Source of the DNA: Thiohalobacter thiocyanaticus
Lineage (GTDB): Bacteria; Pseudomonadota; Gammaproteobacteria; Thiohalobacterales; Thiohalobacteraceae
Direction of reading: 5' to 3'
Length of the DNA stretch: 64,000 nt
NCBI RefSeq assembly: GCF_003932505.1
Contig: NZ_QZMU01000001.1
Coordinates: forward strand, 1,798,001-1,862,000
Position 1 is the stretch's first letter. Each line of letters starts with the position of its first letter. The position numbers and the translations under genes were made by a program. Positions 11,064 through 20,234 of the stretch are shown one piece after another. The notes under the pieces were generated by a model. It saw only the letters and a program-made list of their open reading frames with translations, had not been told where the DNA came from and did not search any database.

Positions 11064-11214
11064 CTTCAACGCAGGGGCGCAAAGACGCACGGATCGCAAA
11101 GGGAATACATGATTCAAAGTAATAGAAAAAATCATTTCCTGCTCCGTAATCACCGTGCCTGTACAAGCAGCGAAATATTCTGGTTTGTTTGCGCCTCCGC
11201 GCCTTTGCGTTGAG
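11064..11214. repeat. Inverted pair of CAACGC/GGCGC repeats before the MazG-like gene
   Basis: CTTCAACGCAGGGGCGCAAA at 11064-11083 and onward is matched in inverted form by TTTGCGCCTCCGCGCCTTTG at 11188-11207 and onward. A single right-arm copy recurs at 28806-28830. This fills most of the 11031-11233 gap, which shows no gene. Confidence 0.8.
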
Positions 11215-11233
11215 GTCTTCACCGCAGTCTAGT

Positions 11234-13306
11234 CTACTGCAGCAGGGACAGATCCGCCGTGCGCAGGAACAGCGCCTGCAGCCCCTGCAGCAGGGCCAGG
11301 CGGTTGTCGCGCAGTGCGGTGTCCTCGGCCATGACCATCACCTGGTCGAAGAAGCTGTCCACCGGCTCGCGCAGGGCGGCCAGCATGCACAGGGCCTCGG
11401 TATACTGGCCGCGTTCGAACAGCGGCTCCACCTTCGGGCGCAGCTGTTCGATGGCCGTATGCAGTGCCTGCTCGGCGGGCTCGGTCAGCAGATCGGTATT
11501 GACCTGATCGGGCACGGCGGATTCGGCCTTGCGCAGGATGTTGCCGATGCGCTTGTTGGCCGCGGCCAGGCTCTCGGCCTCGGCCAGCCGGCCGAACTCG
11601 CGCACCGCCTCGATGCGGCGGTGGAAATCCAGCGGGCGGGTCGGGGTCTGGGCCCGCACCGCCTCGAAGATATGGATATCCAGGCCGGTCTCGCTGTAAT
11701 AGGCCCGCAGGCGGTCGAGCATGAAATCGAACACCTCCCCCGTCACCTTGCCGGCCTTGATGTCCGGCGTGAAGCCGGCGGCGGCCTCATCTAACAGCAA
11801 TTGAAGATCCAGGTCCAGCTCGCACTCGATCAGGATACGCACGATGCCGAGCGCGGCCCGGCGCAGGGCGAACGGATCCTTGTCGCCGGTGGGTGCCTGA
11901 CCGATGGCGAAGATCCCGACCAGGGTGTCGAGGCGATCGGCGATGGCCAGCACCTGACCGGTGGCGGTCGCCGGCAGGCGGTCGCCGGCAAAGCGCGGCA
12001 TGTACTGCTCGTCCAGGGCCCGGGCGACGGCCTCGGGTTCGCCGTCGTGCAGTGCATAATAGCGGCCCATGACCCCCTGCAGTTCGGGGAACTCGAACAC
12101 CATCTGGGTGAGCAGGTCACACTTGGACAACAAGGCGGCACGCTCGGCCTGATCGGGGTCGGCCTCGATGGCGCCGGCGACAGTGCTGGCCAGACGGGCG
12201 ACACGCTGCGACTTGTCCAGCAGGGTGCCGAGTTTTTTCTGGAACACCATGCTGGCCAGACGCTTCTGGCGTGTCTCCAGCGGCTGCCTGCGGTCCTGCT
12301 CCCAGAAGAAGGCGGCATCGGTCAGACGCGGACGGATCACGCGTTCGTTGCCGGCGCGCACCTGGTCCGGGTCGCGGCTCTCCAGGTTGGCGATGGTGAT
12401 GAAATGCGGGAGAAGGGTGCCGTTGCCGTCCACCACGGGAAAATACTTCTGGTGATCCTGCATGGAGGAGACCAGGGCCTCGGCCGGGACCTCCAGGAAC
12501 GGCGGATCAAAACCGCCACTGATCGCCACCGGCCATTCCACCAGGGCAGTGACCTCGTCCAGCAGGTCGTCGTCGATCAGGGCCTCACCGCCGAGCCGGC
12601 GCGCGGCCTCGATGACCTGGCCGCGGATGGCTTCGCGGCGGGCGTCCATATCGGCCAGCACATGGCCCTCGGTCTCCAGCAGCGGGACATAGGCGGCCGG
12701 CTCGGCCAGGTAGAGCAGATCCGGATGATGGAAGCGATGGCCGCGGGTCTCCCGGCCGGTGGGCGTGCCCAGGATCGTTGCATCGATCACCGCGTCGCCG
12801 AACAGCAGCACCACCCAGTGCACCGGACGGACGAATTCGTCATCGCGATCGCCCCAGCGCATGCGCTTGGGGATGGGCAGCTGGTTCAGGGCCTGAGTGA
12901 CGATATCGGGAATCAGCTCGGCGGCAGGTCTGCCCGGCTCGAACTGTTTGTAGGCCAGCCAGGCACCCTTGTCGGTTTCCAGGGTCTCGAGCGCATCCAC
13001 CGTGACCCCGCAGGAGCGGGCAAAGCCCTCGGCCGCCCTGGTGGGACAGCCCTCGTCGTCGAAGGCCGCGGTCACGGCCGGGCCGCGCTTGAGCTGTTCG
13101 CGGTCGGCCTGGCCGGTCTGCAGGCCCTGGACCAGAACGGCCAGGCGCCGGGGCGCGGCGTAAGCCCGGGTGGAGGTAAAGGCCAGCTCGGCTTTCTCCA
13201 GGCCGGTCTCGATGCCCTGGCGGAAGGCATCGCGCAGCCGGCGCAGCGCCTTGGGCGGCAGCTCCTCGGAGCCGATCTCGATCAGCAGGTCGCGGGTCTC
13301 GCTCAT
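11234..13306 (-). CDS. glyS: Glycine--tRNA ligase beta subunit
   Basis: A 690-residue beta subunit of the bacterial alpha2beta2 glycyl-tRNA synthetase, mainly responsible for tRNA recognition. It opens [20 protein letters not shown] and contains the family block [20 protein letters not shown], then [15 protein letters not shown] and a C-terminal anticodon-binding-like region. Length matches E. coli GlyS (689). The ATG at 13306 overlaps the glyQ stop as ATGA, so the two are translationally coupled. Confidence 0.97.
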   Translation of the reverse strand: MSETRDLLIEIGSEELPPKALRRLRDAFRQGIETGLEKAELAFTSTRAYAAPRRLAVLVQGLQTGQADREQLKRGPAVTAAFDDEGCPTRAAEGFARSCGVTVDALETLETDKGAWLAYKQFEPGRPAAELIPDIVTQALNQLPIPKRMRWGDRDDEFVRPVHWVVLLFGDAVIDATILGTPTGRETRGHRFHHPDLLYLAEPAAYVPLLETEGHVLADMDARREAIRGQVIEAARRLGGEALIDDDLLDEVTALVEWPVAISGGFDPPFLEVPAEALVSSMQDHQKYFPVVDGNGTLLPHFITIANLESRDPDQVRAGNERVIRPRLTDAAFFWEQDRRQPLETRQKRLASMVFQKKLGTLLDKSQRVARLASTVAGAIEADPDQAERAALLSKCDLLTQMVFEFPELQGVMGRYYALHDGEPEAVARALDEQYMPRFAGDRLPATATGQVLAIADRLDTLVGIFAIGQAPTGDKDPFALRRAALGIVRILIECELDLDLQLLLDEAAAGFTPDIKAGKVTGEVFDFMLDRLRAYYSETGLDIHIFEAVRAQTPTRPLDFHRRIEAVREFGRLAEAESLAAANKRIGNILRKAESAVPDQVNTDLLTEPAEQALHTAIEQLRPKVEPLFERGQYTEALCMLAALREPVDSFFDQVMVMAEDTALRDNRLALLQGLQALFLRTADLSLLQ

Positions 13307-14244
13307 GCCGCGCCCTCCGGATTGCACATGGGAAAGCCCAGTGCCTCGCGGCTGGCGTAGTAGGCCTCGGCCACGGCGCGGGCGAGTGCCCGTACCCGCA
13401 GAATGTAGCGCTGGCGCTCGGTGACCGATATCGCGCTGCGGGCGTCCAGCAGATTGAAGGTATGCGAGGCCTTCAGTGCCTGTTCATAGGCCGGCAGCGG
13501 CAGCCCGGCCTCGATCAGCTTCTGACTCTCGCGCTCGCAGCTGTCGAACCAGCCGAACAGGACCTCGGTGTCGGCGTGCTCGAAGTTGTAGGTCGACTGC
13601 TCGACCTCGTTCTGGTGGAAGACATCGCGGTAGGTCACGGTACCGGCCGGGGTGCGGGTCCAGACCAGGTCGAACACGCTTTCCACGCCCTGCAGATACA
13701 TGGCGATGCGCTCCAGGCCGTAGGTGATCTCGCCGGTGACCGGCTTGCAGTCCAGGCCGCCGACCTGCTGGAAGTAGGTGAACTGGGTGACCTCCATGCC
13801 ATTGAGCCAGACCTCCCAGCCCAGGCCCCAGGCGCCGAGGGTGGGCGACTCCCAGTTGTCCTCGACAAAGCGGATGTCATGCACCAGGGGATCCAGCCCC
13901 AGGTGCCTGAGCGAGCCCAGGTACAGCTCCTGGATCTCCAGCGGCGAGGGCTTGAGTACCACCTGGAACTGATAATAGTGCTGCAGCCGGTTGGGGTTGT
14001 CGCCGTAGCGCCCATCGGTGGGCCGGCGCGAAGGCTGCACATAGGCCGCGTGCCAGGGCTCGGGGCCGATGGAGCGCAGGAAGGTGGCCGGGTGGAAGGT
14101 GCCGGCGCCGACTTCCATGTCCAGCGGCTGCAGGATGACGCAGCCCTGCTCCGCCCAGTAGCTCTGCAGGGCAAGGATCAGGCCCTGGAAGGTGCCGACA
14201 TCGAATACGGATTGGGACGGGCTGGAGATGGCCATCGCAAACAT
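13303..14244 (-). CDS. glyQ: Glycine--tRNA ligase alpha subunit
   Basis: The catalytic alpha subunit that activates glycine and charges tRNA-Gly. It contains [58 protein letters not shown] and the C-terminal [23 protein letters not shown] 14244 ([11 protein letters not shown]) or ATG 14235 are both possible starts (313 or 310 residues); E. coli GlyQ is 303. Upstream in-frame codons to 14319 are not supported. It is the first gene of a leftward glyQ-glyS-mazG-gmhB-plsC run. Confidence 0.97.
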   Translation of the reverse strand: MFAMAISSPSQSVFDVGTFQGLILALQSYWAEQGCVILQPLDMEVGAGTFHPATFLRSIGPEPWHAAYVQPSRRPTDGRYGDNPNRLQHYYQFQVVLKPSPLEIQELYLGSLRHLGLDPLVHDIRFVEDNWESPTLGAWGLGWEVWLNGMEVTQFTYFQQVGGLDCKPVTGEITYGLERIAMYLQGVESVFDLVWTRTPAGTVTYRDVFHQNEVEQSTYNFEHADTEVLFGWFDSCERESQKLIEAGLPLPAYEQALKASHTFNLLDARSAISVTERQRYILRVRALARAVAEAYYASREALGFPMCNPEGAA

Positions 14245-14486
14245 CTTGAAATTATTGGAGAGAAACGGCCGGCAAGTATAGCCCGCCGGGGGCCGGGGTT
14301 GAAAGGGAAAATCCGGCATGGATCCGCGCCGCCGGAGAGTTTATGCCGGGATCGGGAATTGGGTATATTGAGAGTCAGGCACGGGCGGGTTGGCCGGTAA
14401 GACCGAACCTGGCCCGGAATCTGCTAGTCAATAGTTGTATCAAGGTCCCCGCACAGGGGGTCGATATATTGACCAGGAGGTGCTCC

Positions 14487-15059
14487 ATGAAGCTGGTCCT
14501 GCAACCCACGTCCACGGCACAGTGGCAGGCACTGGTCAGCGAGGCCGAACAGGCCTGCGCGACCCGCCTCGATGAAGAACTGCAAAGCTATCTGGTGTTC
14601 CTGCTGATGCGCTTCACCTCGCGGCCGGAGCTCGCCGCCCGGGTCCTGGCGCTGGATTTTCTCCACGGCATGACAACCCGCGGTCGGCTGCAGGAGGAAC
14701 AGCTGCGCGACGTGGGCGATCAGTGCCTGCTGTACTCCGGCTTCTATCCCGAACAGGCGCGGCGCCGCCTGGTGAACAATGCCTATTTCATCGATCTGGG
14801 CCGCAGCGCCTACGGTACCCTGGCCGAGCGGGTGCGGCATGCCACCGCCGAGGTCTATGCCCGGCTGGCCGAGGCCTTCGTACACCTGCGCGACGTGCTG
14901 CAGACCATGCGCGAGCTCGACGCCGAGGCCGCGCTCGACCCCCTGCACAATGCCGGGCTGTGGCAGGAAACCGGCAGCCGGCGGGCCTTCGACCAGTACC
15001 GGCGCCAGACCGGCGCCATTCCGATCCCGCTGGACGAGGACACGGAAAACCCCCATTGA
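14487..15059 (+). CDS. Conserved protein of unknown function (190 aa)
   Basis: I do not recognise a named family. The ATG at 14487 has a strong AGGAGG (14476-14481), which argues that the gene is real. The protein is soluble and largely helical: there are charged and leucine-rich stretches (ELQSYLVFLLMRFTSRPELA, RRRLVNNAYFIDLGRSAYGT, LAEAFVHLRDVLQTMRELDA), no membrane segment and no signal peptide. It is divergent from glyQ and lies upstream of the PP-loop thiolation gene, separated from it by an inverted repeat, so an operon with that gene is uncertain. Coding character matches the neighbours. Confidence 0.75.
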   Translation: MKLVLQPTSTAQWQALVSEAEQACATRLDEELQSYLVFLLMRFTSRPELAARVLALDFLHGMTTRGRLQEEQLRDVGDQCLLYSGFYPEQARRRLVNNAYFIDLGRSAYGTLAERVRHATAEVYARLAEAFVHLRDVLQTMRELDAEAALDPLHNAGLWQETGSRRAFDQYRRQTGAIPIPLDEDTENPH

Positions 15060-15065
15060 GAGATA

Positions 15066-15132
15066 GCCACGAAACCCACGAAATCCACCAAAAATTTTAT
15101 GTGTTGTTCATGGGTTTCGTGAATTTCGTGGC
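15066..15132. repeat. Inverted CCACGAAA repeat (hairpin-forming)
   Basis: GCCACGAAACCCACGAAA (15066-15083) and TGGGTTTCGTGAATTTCGTG (15110-15129) pair in inverted orientation around a T-rich centre. It is related in style to the CACGGAA repeats but has a different core. It may also end transcription of the 14487 gene. Confidence 0.65.
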
Positions 15133-15213
15133 AATGATCACAAGGTGGCCACCGGTACCCCGCTGCGGGTAGAATATCCGGTCCGGCAAACCACCGATCA
15201 CTGATCAAACCCC

Positions 15214-16251
15214 ATGTCACAGCGTAAGGCCGTCGCACTCATCTCCGGAGGGCTGGATTCACTACTCGCCGCCCGTGTCATCATGGAGCAGGGCATCCAT
15301 GTCGAGGGGATCAATTTCTTTACCGGCTTCTGCGTGGAGGGCCATACCCACGCCATCCGCAACCAGGACCAGGCCAAACCCAAGCGCAACAATGCCCTGT
15401 GGGTGGCCGAGCAACTCGGGATCAAGCTGCACATCGTCGACATCATCGAGGAATACAAGGATGTCGTGATCAACCCGAAGCACGGCTACGGCGCCAACCT
15501 CAATCCCTGCCTGGACTGCAAGGTGTTCATGGTGGGCAAGGCACGCGAATGGATCGAGCAGCACGGCTTCGACTTCATCATTACCGGTGAAGTGGTCGGC
15601 CAGCGCCCCAAGTCGCAACGTGCCGACACCATGCCGGTGGTGGCGCATGAATCCGGTGCCGAGGATCTGCTGCTGCGTCCGCTGTGCGCGAAGAACCTGC
15701 CCGAGACCCTGCCCGAGCGCGAGGGCTGGGTGGATCGCGATCGGCTGTATGATTTCAGTGGCCGCTCGCGCAAGCCGCAGATGGCCCTGGCCAGACAGTT
15801 CGGCTTCGAGGACTATGCCCAGCCGGCGGGCGGCTGCTGCTTTCTCACCGACAAACAGTATTCGACCAAGCTGGCAGACCTGTGGCAGGCGCGCGGCGAG
15901 CGCCGCTATGAACTCGACGACATCATGCTGCTCAAGGTCGGCCGCCATGTGCGCCCGCGCCCCAACTTCAAGCTGATCATCGGCCGCGACGAGGGCGAGA
16001 ACAACTTCCTGGAAGGTTATCGCAAGCAGTTCACCCATCTACGCAGCACCAGCCACAAGGGGCCGCTGGTGCTGCTCGACGGTGAGGCCGGGGAGGATGA
16101 CCTGGAGCTGGCCGCACGTCTGCTGGGTCGTTTCAGTCAGGGTCGCGACGCGCCCGAAATCGAGGTGGAGATAAACCGCGGCGGTGCAACCAGCACCCGC
16201 CGTGTCAAGCCACTGCCGCCTGACGAGATCCGCCAGGACTGGTACCTGTGA
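15214..16251 (+). CDS. PP-loop ATPase of the tRNA thiouridylase (ThiI/MnmA-like) group
   Basis: A 345-residue protein with an N-terminal PP-loop ATP pyrophosphatase motif (ALISGGLDSLLAARV) typical of enzymes that adenylate tRNA uridine before sulfur insertion. Cysteine pairs at NPCLDCK and in AGGCCFL could carry sulfur or bind metal. The C-terminal region (DIMLLKVGRHVRPRPNFKLI and following) resembles the NFACT-R-like domain found in this group. It lacks the THUMP domain of canonical ThiI, and the exact tRNA target is unknown. The TusA-like gene overlaps its stop (GTGA), strongly suggesting that the carrier supplies its sulfur. Confidence 0.82.
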   Translation: MSQRKAVALISGGLDSLLAARVIMEQGIHVEGINFFTGFCVEGHTHAIRNQDQAKPKRNNALWVAEQLGIKLHIVDIIEEYKDVVINPKHGYGANLNPCLDCKVFMVGKAREWIEQHGFDFIITGEVVGQRPKSQRADTMPVVAHESGAEDLLLRPLCAKNLPETLPEREGWVDRDRLYDFSGRSRKPQMALARQFGFEDYAQPAGGCCFLTDKQYSTKLADLWQARGERRYELDDIMLLKVGRHVRPRPNFKLIIGRDEGENNFLEGYRKQFTHLRSTSHKGPLVLLDGEAGEDDLELAARLLGRFSQGRDAPEIEVEINRGGATSTRRVKPLPPDEIRQDWYL

Positions 16252-16481
16252 GCGAGCATACCCTGGATGCCCGCAACATCCTCTGCCCTCTGCCGGTGAT
16301 CCGTACCCAGGACGCGATCGCCGATCTCGCCCCGGGCGATGTGCTGCATGTCAGCTGCACCGATCCGGGCGCGATCAACGACATCCCCACCTGGTGCCGG
16401 ATCAACGGCCATGAAGTGATTAATATCGATCAGGACGGCCGCGAGATCCGCATCAGCGTGAAGGTCGGTGCGACCGAGTGA
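16248..16481 (+). CDS. TusA-family sulfur carrier protein
   Basis: A 77-residue TusA/YeeD/SirA-type protein. It starts at GTG 16248, overlapping the upstream stop by four bases. The hallmark CPLPVI (CPxP) motif sits near the N-terminus (LDARNILCPLPVIRTQDAIA); its first Cys carries persulfide in this family. The remaining fold, DVLHVSCTDPGAINDIPTWC then ISVKVG, matches the beta-alpha-beta-alpha-beta pattern. A second Cys at PTWC is common in the family. Context suggests dedicated delivery of sulfur to the PP-loop enzyme rather than general TusA function. Confidence 0.9.
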   Translation: MSEHTLDARNILCPLPVIRTQDAIADLAPGDVLHVSCTDPGAINDIPTWCRINGHEVINIDQDGREIRISVKVGATE

Positions 16482-16558
16482 GTCTGTGTCCCTTGCGTTA
16501 TCATCGCTGCACATAAGGTCTGTCTGCCTCGGACGCAATATCAAGAGAGCAAATTTCC

Positions 16559-17731
16559 ATGCACGCCCATAGCCACAGCCATGTCCCCGCCACTGCGGGC
16601 AACAACGAGCGCTACCGCGAGATCCGCAAGGTCACGCTGGTCGGCTCGGTGGTGGATCTTGCCCTGGGCGTGGCCAAGATCGCCTTCGGGCTGATCGCGC
16701 ACTCGCAGGCGCTGGTCGCCGACGGCATCCATTCGCTGTCGGATCTGCTGACCGACTTCCTGGTCATCTTCGCCGCCAAGCACGCGCACCGCGAGGCCGA
16801 TGCCTCCCATCCCTACGGCCATGGCCGCATCGAGACCCTGATGACGGTGGGTCTGGGCGCGGCCCTGATCCTGGTGGCCGGAGGCATCGTCTGGGATGCC
16901 GGCAGCCGGCTGTTCGAGCCCGATATGCTGCTTCAGCCGGGCATGGCCGCCATGATCGTCGCCCTGATCTCGGTGCTGTCCAAGGAAGCCATCTATCATT
17001 ACACCATGCGGCTGGCGCGGCGGATCAAGTCCAACATGCTGCGCGCCAATGCCTGGCACAGCCGCTCGGATGCCATCTCCTCCATCGTGGTGATGGTCGG
17101 CATCGGCGGCACCATGGCCGGCCTGCCCTATCTGGATGCCATTGCCGCGGTGCTGGTCGGCCTGATGGTGGCCAAAATCGGCTGGGATCTCAGCTGGAGC
17201 AGCCTGCGCGAGCTGATCGATACGGCTCTGGAGGAGGACGAGGTCGGGCAGATCCGCGACACCATCAAGGATGTCGGTGGGGTGCGTGAGCTGCACATGC
17301 TGCGTACCCGGCGCAGCGGCAGTGACGCCCTGGTCGATGTGCATGTACAGGTCGACCCGCGGCTGAGCGTCTCGGAAGGGCACCAGATCGGCGAACGGGT
17401 GCGCCAGACGCTGCTCAAGGATATCGACGTGGTTTCGGATGTGACGGTGCACGTGGATCCGGAGGACGATTCCCAGGCCTCGCCCTGCGACCACCTGCCG
17501 CTGCGCAACGAACTGCTGGGGCAGCTGCACAGAAACTGGGCCGGTATCCCCGAAATGGAGCAGATCCAGGAGATCAGCCTGCACTACCTCAACGGTGAGG
17601 TGCATATCGATGTCATACTGCCGCTGGAGCTGGATCAGGGCCGCGAGGCCGCCCGTGCCCTGGCCGAACAGCTCAAACAGCGGGCCGGGACACTGACCGA
17701 TGTGGGCCGGGTAAGGGTGCTGTTCGCCTGA
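16559..17731 (+). CDS. Cation diffusion facilitator family transporter
   Basis: A 390-residue CDF efflux transporter for divalent metals (Zn, Fe, Mn or similar). A short His-rich start (MHAHSHSHV) precedes six predicted membrane segments. The metal site is visible in segment 2 (ALVADGIHSLSDLLTDFLVI) and segment 5 (NAWHSRSDAISSIVVMVG), each providing a His/Asp pair. The C-terminal cytoplasmic domain (about 210-390) is longer than in FieF and ends in an extra ferredoxin-like stretch. The metal cannot be assigned from sequence. It ends 3 bases before the first NtrC site of glnA. Confidence 0.9.
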   Translation: MHAHSHSHVPATAGNNERYREIRKVTLVGSVVDLALGVAKIAFGLIAHSQALVADGIHSLSDLLTDFLVIFAAKHAHREADASHPYGHGRIETLMTVGLGAALILVAGGIVWDAGSRLFEPDMLLQPGMAAMIVALISVLSKEAIYHYTMRLARRIKSNMLRANAWHSRSDAISSIVVMVGIGGTMAGLPYLDAIAAVLVGLMVAKIGWDLSWSSLRELIDTALEEDEVGQIRDTIKDVGGVRELHMLRTRRSGSDALVDVHVQVDPRLSVSEGHQIGERVRQTLLKDIDVVSDVTVHVDPEDDSQASPCDHLPLRNELLGQLHRNWAGIPEMEQIQEISLHYLNGEVHIDVILPLELDQGREAARALAEQLKQRAGTLTDVGRVRVLFA

Positions 17732-17733
17732 TC

Positions 17734-17750
17734 TGCACTATACTGGTGCG
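17734..17750. promoter_or_regulatory. NtrC binding site 1 upstream of glnA
   Basis: TGCACTATACTGGTGCG matches the NtrC enhancer pattern (TGCAC-N7-GGTGCA) with one terminal change. Its centre is about 115 bases upstream of the -12 element, typical of glnA enhancers. Confidence 0.85.
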
Positions 17751-17764
17751 AACAGGCGCGCCCA

Positions 17765-17781
17765 TGCATCTGAATGGTGCA
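17765..17781. promoter_or_regulatory. NtrC binding site 2 upstream of glnA
   Basis: TGCATCTGAATGGTGCA is a 17-bp NtrC-type dyad, with its centre 31 bases (about three helical turns) from site 1, so two NtrC dimers would sit on the same face of DNA. Confidence 0.8.
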
Positions 17782-17843
17782 ATTCAGCTGGGGCTGGGCA
17801 AAGCAGTCGATCTAACAATTTGTAATTAAACAATATTAATGCG

Positions 17844-17859
17844 TGGCATGCTTCATGCA
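17844..17859 (+). promoter_or_regulatory. Sigma-54 (-24/-12) promoter of glnA
   Basis: TGGCATGCTTCATGCA carries the invariant GG and GC exactly 10 bases apart, the sigma-54 spacing, close to the consensus TGGCACG-N4-TTGCA. It lies about 100 bases before the glnA ATG and downstream of two NtrC sites. Confidence 0.85.
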
Positions 17860-17960
17860 CCAAAGTGAACACCTGATTCCAGGCGACCGTGGCCCCGCAC
17901 CGGGAACCGGGCGGAGCGGCGGACGCCGCAAATAAACTCGTACCTGTGGAGACAAGCGTT

Positions 17961-19370
17961 ATGACAGCAGCGAAGGTTCAGAAACTGATCAAGGACAATG
18001 ACGTCCGCTGGGTGGACATGCGGTTTACCGACACCCGTGGCAAGGAACAGCACGTGACCATCCCCGCCGGGGAAGTCGACGCCGGTTTCTTCAAGGAAGG
18101 CAAGATGTTCGACGGCTCCAGCATCTCCGGCTGGAAGGGCATCAACGAGTCGGACATGATTCTGATGCCGGATTCCACCACCGCGCTGCTGGACCCCTTC
18201 AGCGACGAGCCCCAGGTCAATATCCGTTGCGATATCCTGGAGCCGACCACCATGCAGGGCTACGAGCGTGATCCGCGCTCCATTGCCCGGCGTGGCGAGG
18301 AATACCTGAAATCCACCGGCATCGCCGACAGCGCCCTGTTCGGTCCCGAGCCCGAGTTCTTCGTCCTCGACGACGTGCGCTGGGGCGCGAATATCGGCGG
18401 CGCCTTCTACAAGGTGGATTCCGAGGAAGGCAGCTGGAACACCGAGCAGGTGTTCGAGGACGGCAACATGGGTCACCGTCCCAGCGTGAAGGGCGGCTAC
18501 TTCCCGGTGCCGCCGGTCGACTCCCTGCATGATCTGCGCGGCGCCATGTGCCAGGCCATGGAGGAGATGGGCCTTGAAGTCGAGGTGCATCACCACGAGG
18601 TCGCGACCGCCGGCCAGTGCGAAATCGGCGTCGGTGCCAATACCCTGGTGAAGAAGGCCGACGAAGTGCAGATCCTGAAGTACTGTGTGCACAATGTCGC
18701 CCACGCCTACGGCAAGACCGCCACCTTCATGCCCAAACCGCTGGTCGGCGACAACGGCAGCGGCATGCACGTGCACATGTCACTGGCCAAGGCCGGCAAG
18801 AACGTCTTCTCCGGCAAGAAATACGGCGGCCTGTCCGACCAGGCGTTGTACTACATCGGCGGCATCATCAAGCATGCGCGGGCCCTGAACGCCTTCACCA
18901 ATGCCTCGACCAACTCCTATAAGCGGCTGGTGCCGGGCTTCGAGGCACCGGTGATGCTGGCCTATTCGGCCCGCAACCGTTCGGCTTCCATCCGCATACC
19001 CTTCGTCGCCAATCCCAAGGGCCGGCGCATCGAGGTGCGGTTTCCGGATGCCACCGCCAATCCCTACCTGGCCTTCACTGCCATGATGATGGCCGGGCTG
19101 GACGGCATTCAGAACAAGATCCATCCGGGCGATGCCATGGACAAGGATCTGTACGACCTGCCCCCGGAAGAGGAAAAGCAGATCCCGCAGGTCTGCCACG
19201 CCTTCGATCAGGCACTGGAGGCGCTGGACCAGGATCGCAAGTTCCTCAAGGCCGGCGGCGTGTTCACCGATGACGTGATCGATGCCTACATCAAACTGAA
19301 GATGGATGAGGTCACGCGCCTGCGCATGACCACCCATCCGGTCGAGTTCGATATGTACTACAGCGTCTGA
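17961..19370 (+). CDS. glnA: Type I glutamine synthetase
   Basis: A 469-residue glutamine synthetase that joins ammonia to glutamate using ATP. It contains [20 protein letters not shown], the ATP/glutamate site residues in [31 protein letters not shown] and the flap-region NRSASIRIP. The adenylylation loop is intact ([10 protein letters not shown], Tyr near residue 398), so activity is probably tuned by GlnE. Length equals E. coli GlnA. Two NtrC sites and a sigma-54 promoter lie upstream, and a strong terminator follows. Confidence 0.98.
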   Translation: MTAAKVQKLIKDNDVRWVDMRFTDTRGKEQHVTIPAGEVDAGFFKEGKMFDGSSISGWKGINESDMILMPDSTTALLDPFSDEPQVNIRCDILEPTTMQGYERDPRSIARRGEEYLKSTGIADSALFGPEPEFFVLDDVRWGANIGGAFYKVDSEEGSWNTEQVFEDGNMGHRPSVKGGYFPVPPVDSLHDLRGAMCQAMEEMGLEVEVHHHEVATAGQCEIGVGANTLVKKADEVQILKYCVHNVAHAYGKTATFMPKPLVGDNGSGMHVHMSLAKAGKNVFSGKKYGGLSDQALYYIGGIIKHARALNAFTNASTNSYKRLVPGFEAPVMLAYSARNRSASIRIPFVANPKGRRIEVRFPDATANPYLAFTAMMMAGLDGIQNKIHPGDAMDKDLYDLPPEEEKQIPQVCHAFDQALEALDQDRKFLKAGGVFTDDVIDAYIKLKMDEVTRLRMTTHPVEFDMYYSV

Positions 19371-19395
19371 GCGGTTTTCGCTCCCGGCTGTGCAG

Positions 19396-19420
19396 ACGCC
19401 CCCGCAAGGGGGCGTTTTTG
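19396..19420 (+). terminator. Rho-independent terminator of glnA
   Basis: ACGCCCCC-GCAA-GGGGGCGT (19396-19415) is a perfect eight-base stem with a stable tetraloop, followed by TTTTTG. It separates glnA from the DUF4124 gene. Confidence 0.92.
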
Positions 19421-19465
19421 CTGGCGGCTATTGCCGCGGCCCGCCCGGTGCATTATGTTGAAGCC

Positions 19466-20005
19466 ATGAGACACTGGATCCTGATTTTTGCGCTACTGGG
19501 CTCGGCCGCCCAGGCCGGGACCGTCTACCGCTGGGTGGACGAGAACGGCACGGTACACTACAGCGACAGCCCCCGGTCCGGCGCCGAGGCGGTCGAGCTG
19601 CGTCAGCCCAATGTCTACGAGGCGCCGAAGAACCTGCCGAAGATCGAGTCACGCTCCGGACAGCAGGAGGAGGCCGACCCGGCCGGCTACCAGCGCCTGG
19701 CCATCACCTCACCCGAGCCGGACAGTGCCTTCTGGGACAATCAGGGCAACTTCACCCTGCGCCTGAGCCTGGAGCCGGCGCTGGATACCGCTGCGGGCCA
19801 CAGTATCCGGATCAGTCTCGACGGCGAGGTCCAGGGCACCACCCAGAAACTGCAGTGGCAGTTCACCGGGGTGGACCGGGGCACGCACAGCGTCCGGGCC
19901 GAGGTAGTCGACGAATCCGGCAGGGCCCTGATCCAGAGCGACCCGGTCAGCTTTCATCTGCATCAGCAATCCATCAATCTACCCGCCCGCAGGGCCAATC
20001 CCTGA
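19466..20005 (+). CDS. DUF4124-containing secreted protein
   Basis: A 179-residue exported protein. The signal peptide is MRHWILIFALLGSAAQAG, and the DUF4124 core follows at once (TVYRWVDENGTVHYSDSP). A C-terminal beta-rich region (about 85-165; ITSPEPDSAFWDNQGNFTL, SIRISLDGEVQ) looks like an Ig-like fold. Function is unknown. A DUF4124 gene between glnA and ntrB is common in gammaproteobacteria, though here a terminator lies between it and glnA. The first in-frame codons before 19466 (from 19418) fall inside the terminator and are not used. Confidence 0.85.
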   Translation: MRHWILIFALLGSAAQAGTVYRWVDENGTVHYSDSPRSGAEAVELRQPNVYEAPKNLPKIESRSGQQEEADPAGYQRLAITSPEPDSAFWDNQGNFTLRLSLEPALDTAAGHSIRISLDGEVQGTTQKLQWQFTGVDRGTHSVRAEVVDESGRALIQSDPVSFHLHQQSINLPARRANP

Positions 20006-20040
20006 ATCATTCCGGTGACTGGGCGCACCCGCGCCCTTAA

Positions 20041-20057
20041 TGCACTATAATGGTGCA
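20041..20057. promoter_or_regulatory. NtrC binding site upstream of ntrB
   Basis: TGCACTATAATGGTGCA is an almost perfect NtrC dyad, about 180 bases before ntrB. No good -24/-12 element is seen next to it. As at E. coli glnL, it may serve autorepression of ntrBC or act on a nearby sigma-70 promoter. Confidence 0.8.
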
Positions 20058-20234
20058 TACAAGGCCCGTTTGCAGGGCACAGCTCCCCTGGCCAGTTTCG
20101 GTGCAACCCCTGGCTACCCGTTATCGCCTCTGCAACGCACTGTTTTTAGATATGTGTTTCAGGATTGCCCCGAAATCGGGCAGACCCGGGAGCCGGCCCC
20201 GGCCATGGCCGGATTCTTGCACAGGCTCTGAAGC

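Noticed and set aside
20040..20231. A 63-codon open frame between the DUF4124 gene and ntrB
   Set aside because: It begins inside the NtrC binding site, has no ribosome site and shows no conserved features.
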